Assembly: GCA_024663395.1 (NCBI GenBank)
Contig: JANFAH010000037.1
Span: forward strand, 310,001-374,000
DNA from: Pisolithus tinctorius
Taxonomy: Eukaryota; Basidiomycota; Agaricomycetes; Boletales; Pisolithaceae
Direction of reading: 5' to 3'
DNA length: 64,000 nt
Shown here: piece after piece, positions 58,701 through 64,000 of the stretch
Position numbering within the stretch: the first letter of the stretch is position 1
Layout of the letters: each line of letters begins with the position of its first letter
Notes under the pieces: model-generated
What the model was told of the DNA's origin: nothing
The model's input: only the letters and a program-made list of their open reading frames with translations
Databases searched by the model: none
Position numbers and translations under genes: made by a program

Positions 58701-59287
58701 CCCCTGCGGTATTTTGGGCAGAAAGGGTTACGGTCCACAAGGCAACCGGGTTCTCTCCATTCTATATGGCTCACAGTGTTGAACCCAGACTCCCTTTCGA
58801 GGCGGAATTTTACTCGACTACAGACCTCGTTGCTCACCATGCTCGTCAACTCCAGAAACGCCCCAAGGACCTCGCTCACATCCATGATCTGGTCCTAAAA
58901 TCCCGCTTTGCCTCAGCCAGGGATTTTGTCAATCATTTTGCACGTTCCATCAAGGACTTTAACTTCGAACCAGGGTCGCTTGTCCTTGTTCGGAATTCCC
59001 GTATCGAACTAGAACTCGACTGGAAAACAAAACCACGCTACCTAGGGCCTATGATCGTCGTCAGATGCACTAAAGGTGGCTTGTACATCCTTGCGGAATT
59101 AGATGGCGCAGTCTCGAAATTCCGTTTCACTGCCTTTCATCTGTACCCCTATTTCCCGAGGAATAACGCTCGTATCGAAGTCACCCAGCTGACTGGTGCT
59201 TCCCCACAAGACCTGGATCATCTTGAAGACGAAGCGTTCCCGGACCCTACACTCACTGGTGTCCTGTTGGACGAGTCAGATGAGTAG
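55712..59287 (+). pseudogene. Gypsy-A RT-RNase H-integrase
   Basis: A single frame, -1 relative to gag, begins VSVEDPYDLRGDQD and runs 1192 codons with only two stops, TGA at 55874 and 57263. RT has LIHDLQPLNAVS, TTFQTPIGTLRLTKLPMGYT and the FIDD catalytic box (FIDDCPIKGP, about 56820). RNase H has ILAVDTSNIAVGYLLMQEG. Integrase has a zinc finger (HDDLGHKG...CHECQ), core Asp, Asp and Glu (YMDTF, VTDNGGPY, ANRVVEW), and a C-terminal module with LGPMIVV. There is no chromodomain. It ends at TAG 59285-59287. The catalytic residues of RT and integrase are kept. Confidence 0.9.
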
Positions 59288-59575
59288 CCCGTCCTTCTCT
59301 CTACCTCTTTTCTTTTCTTTCTCTCTTCTTTCTTTTATCGATACCCGTTTCATCTCATATATAAATTCCGCACCGCTCACATGAAAGAGACAAAGCTATA
59401 TAAAAATAAAAATAAAAAAATTCCGCACTACTTTTCCTTCAGAAGTCTTACATTTCCTTACTGTAGTACTAATACCAACGCACGAAAGACTCTTTCACAT
59501 TTGGGACATACGAGTACAAATATTCCGCAGGCTCTAGTACACTATTTACAGGTCCCGGAGATCATCCTTCAACCT
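59288..59575. other. convergent 3' ends of pol and the antisense gene
   Basis: A CT-rich then A-rich tract (TTTCTTTCTCTCTTCTTTC, AAAATAAAAATAAAA). No gene. It may hold terminator or polyadenylation signals for both directions. Confidence 0.4.
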
Positions 59576-61075
59576 TCACAGCTCCTCCCGTCTAGCCCGC
59601 GCAGTCTTGATCCAATGCGTTACCTGCCTCGCCAACATCTCCAGCAGCTGGTAGATCTGCTCCAGCTCGAATTCCTCGTCCTCGGCTCTCGCCTCGAGCA
59701 CTCGCAAATGTTCGACGAAGCTTGCTGTTGACTGCTCGCATGGGTTTTCAACCTCCGGAATTTCAGTGCCAGAAGGAGTGTCACTCTGGACTGACTCTTC
59801 GACACCTCCTGGTTTGTTTAACAAGCCGGTCGCAATCGCAAAAAATGGCTCGAACTCTATTTGCGGTTCGTTGACAGGGACTGGTAGGGTCGAAGGTCCG
59901 GGCATTGGAGTAGCCCCGCAGAAAAAGAGATGAGGTGATGGCGAGGGATCATGGGGGGAAGGGGTCAGTTGTGGCATAGGGGAGCATGTGGGGGTTGGAT
60001 CAGGCTGCCATTTGCGAGCCAGGATTTTCAGTGTAAGCTTCTTAGCAGGCCCAGTTGCAGGTTCTGCTGGGGCCGCCTTCAAAGTCATAATCGATTTGAC
60101 CTGTTTGTGGGACGGGCCTGCTTCCCCAATGGTACCAGAGTTCTTTCGCTGAAGGTGGTGTCAGCTTGTTCCCCTTGTGGAATTTCACCTGTTCGGTACT
60201 CACCTTTCTCCCTACTCCACGAGAGCGCGAGCACTTGCGCTTCACCTTCTGGCACTGTTTACAGGATGATTCTGGCTCCCCGACGCACCTGAGGTTCGCC
60301 TGTGCACACGTCTCGCAAGGCTTGTTGTCTCCAGCCACGCGAGGTCCCTTTGCAGAAGGACCTGGTTCACCTTCGCCGTCACCCTCATCATCGTCGACGT
60401 CATCAGCCAGCTCGTCCTCCTCGCTGGTGGCCTGTGGAATTTTCATTGAAGTCAGCATTCATGCTCGGGGTTGTCAAGGATGAGGAACGCACCTTCTGTT
60501 TCCCTTTTCCTTTGCTCACGCTACCAGAGCCCCCCCCTGCCAAACGTGCAGCTCCTCTTGACGGGTGTCCTTTGGTGTCCTCTGGCGCATGGTCTTGGCC
60601 CTCCTCTCTTGCTGTTTGGCCCTGGGTATGCACTGACAGTGCCTTGGCCAACCTCTCAGCCTCCAAACATGCTCTCTCCTCGACCCGCTCCTGGTAGTCC
60701 TCGAAGATGTCGTTGATGTGGAATCTCCGCTGCCCTTTTGGCCGACGAAGATCCGCTATGGCTATGACCCCCAGGATCACCTCATTCTGCTGTATTGTGG
60801 ATTCCTCGGTCATGTCGCACAGGTTGGTGTCGCGCACCTTCAGGATAGAGAGTTTGTTCTCGTCGACGTACCTCCACCATGAGTAGATCCCAGCCTGGAG
60901 ATCTGTTGGCGTGTCGCGTGGCATGAGTATCTGGTGCACTCACCCAGGTCTGGTCCCAGTCCCCCACCCACTCATATATTGCCTCCAGGCTCTCTTCGGG
61001 TTGCGGTGCCATGTCAATTAGCACCCTGACATGCCTCAGAGCTGCTGACAGCGAGGTAATGGCCTGGTCCCTCAT
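59576..61075 (-). CDS. Gypsy-A antisense accessory gene, Zn2Cys6 protein
   Basis: Exons 60944-61075 (ATG, MRDQAITSLSAALRHVRVLI), 60493-60902, 60204-60431 and a last one ending at 59576. The first three introns have GT-AG borders; the third acceptor, near 60090, is less certain. Domains: an N-terminal helical part with Trp (IYEWVGDWDQTW, IYSWWRYVDENKLSI), a Lys/Gly-rich linker, an acidic run, a canonical cluster C-x2-C-x6-C-x7-C-x2-C-x6-C (CETC...CKQC...KC), and a C-terminal coiled coil (EHLRVLEARAEDEEFELEQI). Fungal Zn2Cys6 clusters bind DNA. No stop codon disrupts it although gag-pol is decayed. It starts 305 bp inside the 3' LTR and points at pol, so the LTR might drive it in reverse; that is inference. 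Confidence 0.7.
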
Positions 61076-61379
61076 GCTGAACACAGGTCATGCGTCGCGG
61101 ATCGAGTAAGCTTGCATGTCAATGGGTGGATGAAACATTGGGAGCAGGATAGGCAAGCAAGGGTGTTGTCAGGAGAGTTTGACGAGCGGTGAGCCACCTT
61201 CTGGGCGAGTTTAAATTCCGCAGGACTATCTTGTACAATGCAGAATTCCATTCTGCACGAGGCAGAATTCCAACCTCGCGCCATCATTGTTACGTAACGT
61301 CTGCTGAAATTCCACTTGTCTCTGTCGCACCTCGGTTCGGTCTGACTGAGGATGGTCAGCATTCGAAGTCCCTGGGAGG

Positions 61380-62378
61380 TGTAGAGAGCTGTATACTCCC
61401 TGAGGCTGGAACAGGAATCTGTCACTAAATTCCACAGGCCTCTACAACAAACCCGTTTCGGAATTTTTCCTGCTCGTGACCTCATGTTTCCTCCCAACCC
61501 CTGTCGCCTTCAGAGTTTCTACCGACCTTCTGCATGTCACTCAGTCATCAAAATGCTGATCCAGAAATTCCGCATTCGCGCAGAGTCATCTGGAATTCAG
61601 TAGCCATGCCTCCCCTCAGCCACGTCACCAGTCATCCATGCCACTTTCCTCTAAAAAACTCCGGATTCCCCTGTTGCCCTAAATTCTGCAAGCTGGACTT
61701 CGTGCCAGTATGCTATGCTCTGCCCTCCTGTGCCACTCAGCTCCACCTCCCTCTTGTACGCATACTCTCGTTCTGTTGGAAGATACCCCTTACCATTGTC
61801 CTGCTCTTGCTCTTGTCTACTACCCAATGGTCTATTTCACGTGCATCTGTATTTCGCTGACGTCTGACGTCCCTTCCTTTATTTTCCAGTCTTTTAGTTT
61901 TCCTGCCCCACCTTACTCCGACTCGTACCTACTTTCCCTGTACTATATAATTCCGCCATGATGTCAGAAATATACCACCCACCTTTTGAGTCACTATCTG
62001 TGTGTGTTCTGCGAGTTCAAGAGTTTCTAGAGTCTAAAGTGTGTATATAGAGTCTGCTGCATCTTCAGTGTCCCCAGAGGTCTTCGTGTCTCCTGTGTCC
62101 TCCAGCCCTGCACACCTAATCCCGTGTCCCTTTCACTTCGAATTTGCTCCTCTTGACACGTAGTGACCCCTCGGAATTTCATATACCCATCTTGCTGTTC
62201 CTCACGCGTCTACATCTGCCTGGAATTAAATTCTGCGACTCTCGCTCGAATTTCCCCACTGCTTCTAAGCCCTTTCTCGACCTCTCCTTCCACACAGTAC
62301 CCCTTGGGACGATCCTAGGGAATTCTCCCTTCACCCTTCCTCTAGTCGCATGCTTCCCAGAAGTCGTGTCCCACAACA
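61380..62378 (+). repeat. Gypsy-A 3' LTR
   Basis: 999 bp, ends TGTAGAGAG and CCCACAACA. It has a 29-bp segment (about 62102-62130) absent from the 5' LTR. A TATATAATTCC promoter-like box lies at about 61943. Confidence 0.9.
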
Positions 62379-64000
62379 GACCAAACGGGGAACTTCGGAT
62401 CGGCGTCAATTTGGGAATAGACTGGTGAGTCGACTTATCTGTGTGCAATGTGCACATGCATGCGTCTGCTTACCATACCCAATAGGTTCTCCTATATTCG
62501 CAGTAATATAGCGCCATCCCATTCATCATGTCCAATGTCGTTTTCAATATGTAATCTGCCACCCGAATACAGGTAAGTCCCAAACATCCAGCGAGACACC
62601 CACTTAATCACTTCATCCTTGAGGTATCGCACATCAAACCTTCTTCTTACAAGTATATTGCCGGGCCCCAAGGAGCAGAGCCCTGATGAAATCCAATGCT
62701 TTCTCAGGCCGATCGTGTCCAATTTGTTACGTCTCTGGAAAGAGGGCATCCGGGTCCCAACACCATCATGCCCTAATGGTATGTAATTTCACACCTGTCA
62801 TTATCGATATCGACCTATTAATGAACTTGCTGACCAATATGACAGGTCGTCTGGTTCATGTCATCCTTGTTGCAGTTGTCTGCGATAAACCAGCTGCCCA
62901 CAAAATTGGTGGCTTCGGGTCGCACTCCCACACTCACTTTTGCCATAATTGTTGGATCTGTCAGAACGACAAAGACAAAAACAAGGCCTTCGTTCAGGAC
63001 GGTTTGTTTTTATTTGTCGTCCTCCTCCCAATGACTCGAGAACTCGTTTCAGCGTTCAGACTTCGGACAGACAAGGAGCACCACAAGCTTGGGGAGAAAT
63101 ACTGCTTGTTGACCACAGCTGCTGCACGCAAGAAATTTGTCAAGGAATTCGCAACATGATTTACCGAGCTTTCGCGCCTTCCATATTTCGATCTCGTCAA
63201 TCAGATCATTATCGACCCTATGCATAACCTCTTTCTTGGTATGTGTACATGCAAGCACTGTTTACTCAGCTGACTGTATCATTTGATGGCTTCTAGGTCT
63301 CGTTAAGACGCATTTCTACAATATCTGGGTACAGGGAAAAATCCTATGACCAAACATGAACTCCACATATTCCACGACCTCCTCGCCAATGTAAGTGACT
63401 GTTTTACTGCAATTAACGTTACTTTCATTGTCATTTCTAGTTCGAAATTCCAAGTTCCTGTGGAAAGCTTCCTATGGACATAGGTGTACCAGCTGGCAGC
63501 TCTTTGACCGCCAACCAGTGGTTACTACTCGCAACTGTGTATGGCCCGATTGCGGTAAGTCATCTGCCAATGTAGGGCATATGTGTAATCTAACAAAAGC
63601 AGATACCACAGCTATGGACCATTGGCCTGGCAAATGCGCAACAAGATGGCTCTCTTGCTGACCGTGTGGCACTGATCGCCAAACAGGAATCCGAGAAAAA
63701 ATCCAAGGAGGCGAAGAAACAGTCAGATGCTCAGGCACTCGAAGACGTGCGTTCTCGAGGAAGAGAGGCTGTTGCTGCTGAGAAGGCTCGCATAACCGCA
63801 GAGAAAGCCACTGCCGAGGAGGCCAAAAAGATGGAGAAGGTTAGACTCACAGCAGAGAAGAAGGCCAAAAAGGCTCGAGACGCTGAGCTCAGGCAGGTGA
63901 GTGAGGTTCCATTTTTTTTTGCTGTTTTCTAGTCACAACGTGTGGGATTACAGCTTGCAAAATCGAAAGCAAACACAAGTCACATCCCTGGGGAGGGCGT
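62379..64000 (+). pseudogene. Tnp2-type transposase, central part, runs off the right edge
   Basis: Continues the 52-kb piece: PNGELRIGVNLGIDW, intron, FSYIRSNIAPSHSSCPMSFS, intron, ILPGPKEQSPDEIQCFLRPI, intron, VVCDKPAAHKIGGFGSHSHT, CHNCWICQNDKDKNKAF, then LSRLPYFDLVNQIIIDPMHN, and a Lys/Ala/Glu coiled coil (63.67-63.9 kb). Seven or more introns have textbook GT-AG borders, as usual for fungal Tnp2 genes. TGA replaces Arg at 63157-63159 and 63346-63348, so this copy is broken. Confidence 0.85.

Larger units (their letters stand above)
52015..62378 (+). mobile_element. Gypsy-A: full-length Ty3/Gypsy element, 10.4 kb
   Basis: LTRs at 52015-52984 (970 bp) and 61380-62378 (999 bp) start TGTAG and end CCCACAACA. 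A TGG-starting putative primer site follows at 52988, and a purine tract (CTGGGAGG) precedes the 3' LTR. Order: gag-PR, RT-RNase H-IN in the -1 frame, antisense accessory gene. It lies inside the Tnp2 gene. I see no 4-6 bp target duplication: flanks are CACGG and GACCA. Confidence 0.92.
50490..64000 (+). mobile_element. CACTA (Tnp2) transposon interrupted by a solo LTR and Gypsy-A
   Basis: The transposase is present in two pieces (50490-52014 and 62379-64000), with a 249-bp solo LTR and 10.4-kb Gypsy-A removed between them. I did not find a terminal inverted repeat; the left end may lie near 49-50.4 kb and the right end is outside the window. Confidence 0.75.

Noticed and set aside
824..63348. 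TGA reassigned to an amino acid
   Set aside because: Intact genes nearby (cyclodeaminase, antisense Zn2Cys6 gene) do not use internal TGA, and the orphan gene at 3.8 kb uses TGA as its stop. Arg at a former CGA explains the pattern.
1..64000. CRISPR arrays, bacterial operons, rRNA or tRNA genes
   Set aside because: None seen. The DNA is eukaryotic, and the regular repeats present are explained by WD40 units and transposon subterminal motifs.

Overview
This window is nuclear DNA of a filamentous basidiomycete, almost certainly an Agaricomycete. The evidence is short GT-AG introns of about 45-70 bp, NACHT/WD40 NLR genes of the agaricomycete type, a WD40-TPR gene, a Plavaka-type DNA transposon, a Tnp2/CACTA transposon and several Ty3/Gypsy chromovirus-like retrotransposons. 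I cannot name the genus. Most of the window is a nested, decayed transposon cluster; only about 10 kb looks like host gene space.

Layout. 1-4.75 kb: a WD40-TPR gene running off the left edge, then three small multi-exon orphan genes. 5.7-9.9 kb: NLR1, a broken NACHT-WD40 gene on the plus strand. 10-43 kb: the transposon island. It holds a Gypsy-A pol relic; a 9-kb Plavaka element (11.31-20.34) carrying a 1.57-kb palindrome of Tc1-like MITEs; a LINE-type RNase H fragment; several solo LTRs; an unclassified repeat (E) present twice; and Gypsy-B (29.97-39.93, perfect TSD GGAAC), which sits inside Gypsy-C. Gypsy-C in turn cuts NLR2. 43.2-46.5 kb: NLR2, a NACHT-WD40 gene on the minus strand truncated by Gypsy-C. 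47.7-48.75 kb: an intact ornithine cyclodeaminase/mu-crystallin gene. 49.2-50.3 kb: an orphan gene. 50.5-64 kb: a Tnp2 (CACTA) transposase interrupted by a 249-bp solo LTR (TSD CGGGC) and by full-length Gypsy-A (52.015-62.378).

Two themes tie the region together. First, decay is strongly CpG-directed. The premature stops I checked in Gypsy-A, -B and -C pol/gag frames, in the transposase, in NLR1 and in the WD40-TPR gene are TGA, mostly where Arg (CGA) is expected, and lost catalytic residues in protease, RT and integrase fit CpG-to-CpA changes. CpG is nearly absent from about 8.15 kb into the island, and the border falls at the same protein position in both NLR genes. Second, two different Gypsy elements each carry, antisense to gag-pol and just inside the 3' LTR, a gene for a protein with a central Zn2Cys6-like cysteine cluster. 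In Gypsy-A its splice sites look intact. This recurring antisense gene is the best candidate here for an under-described system.
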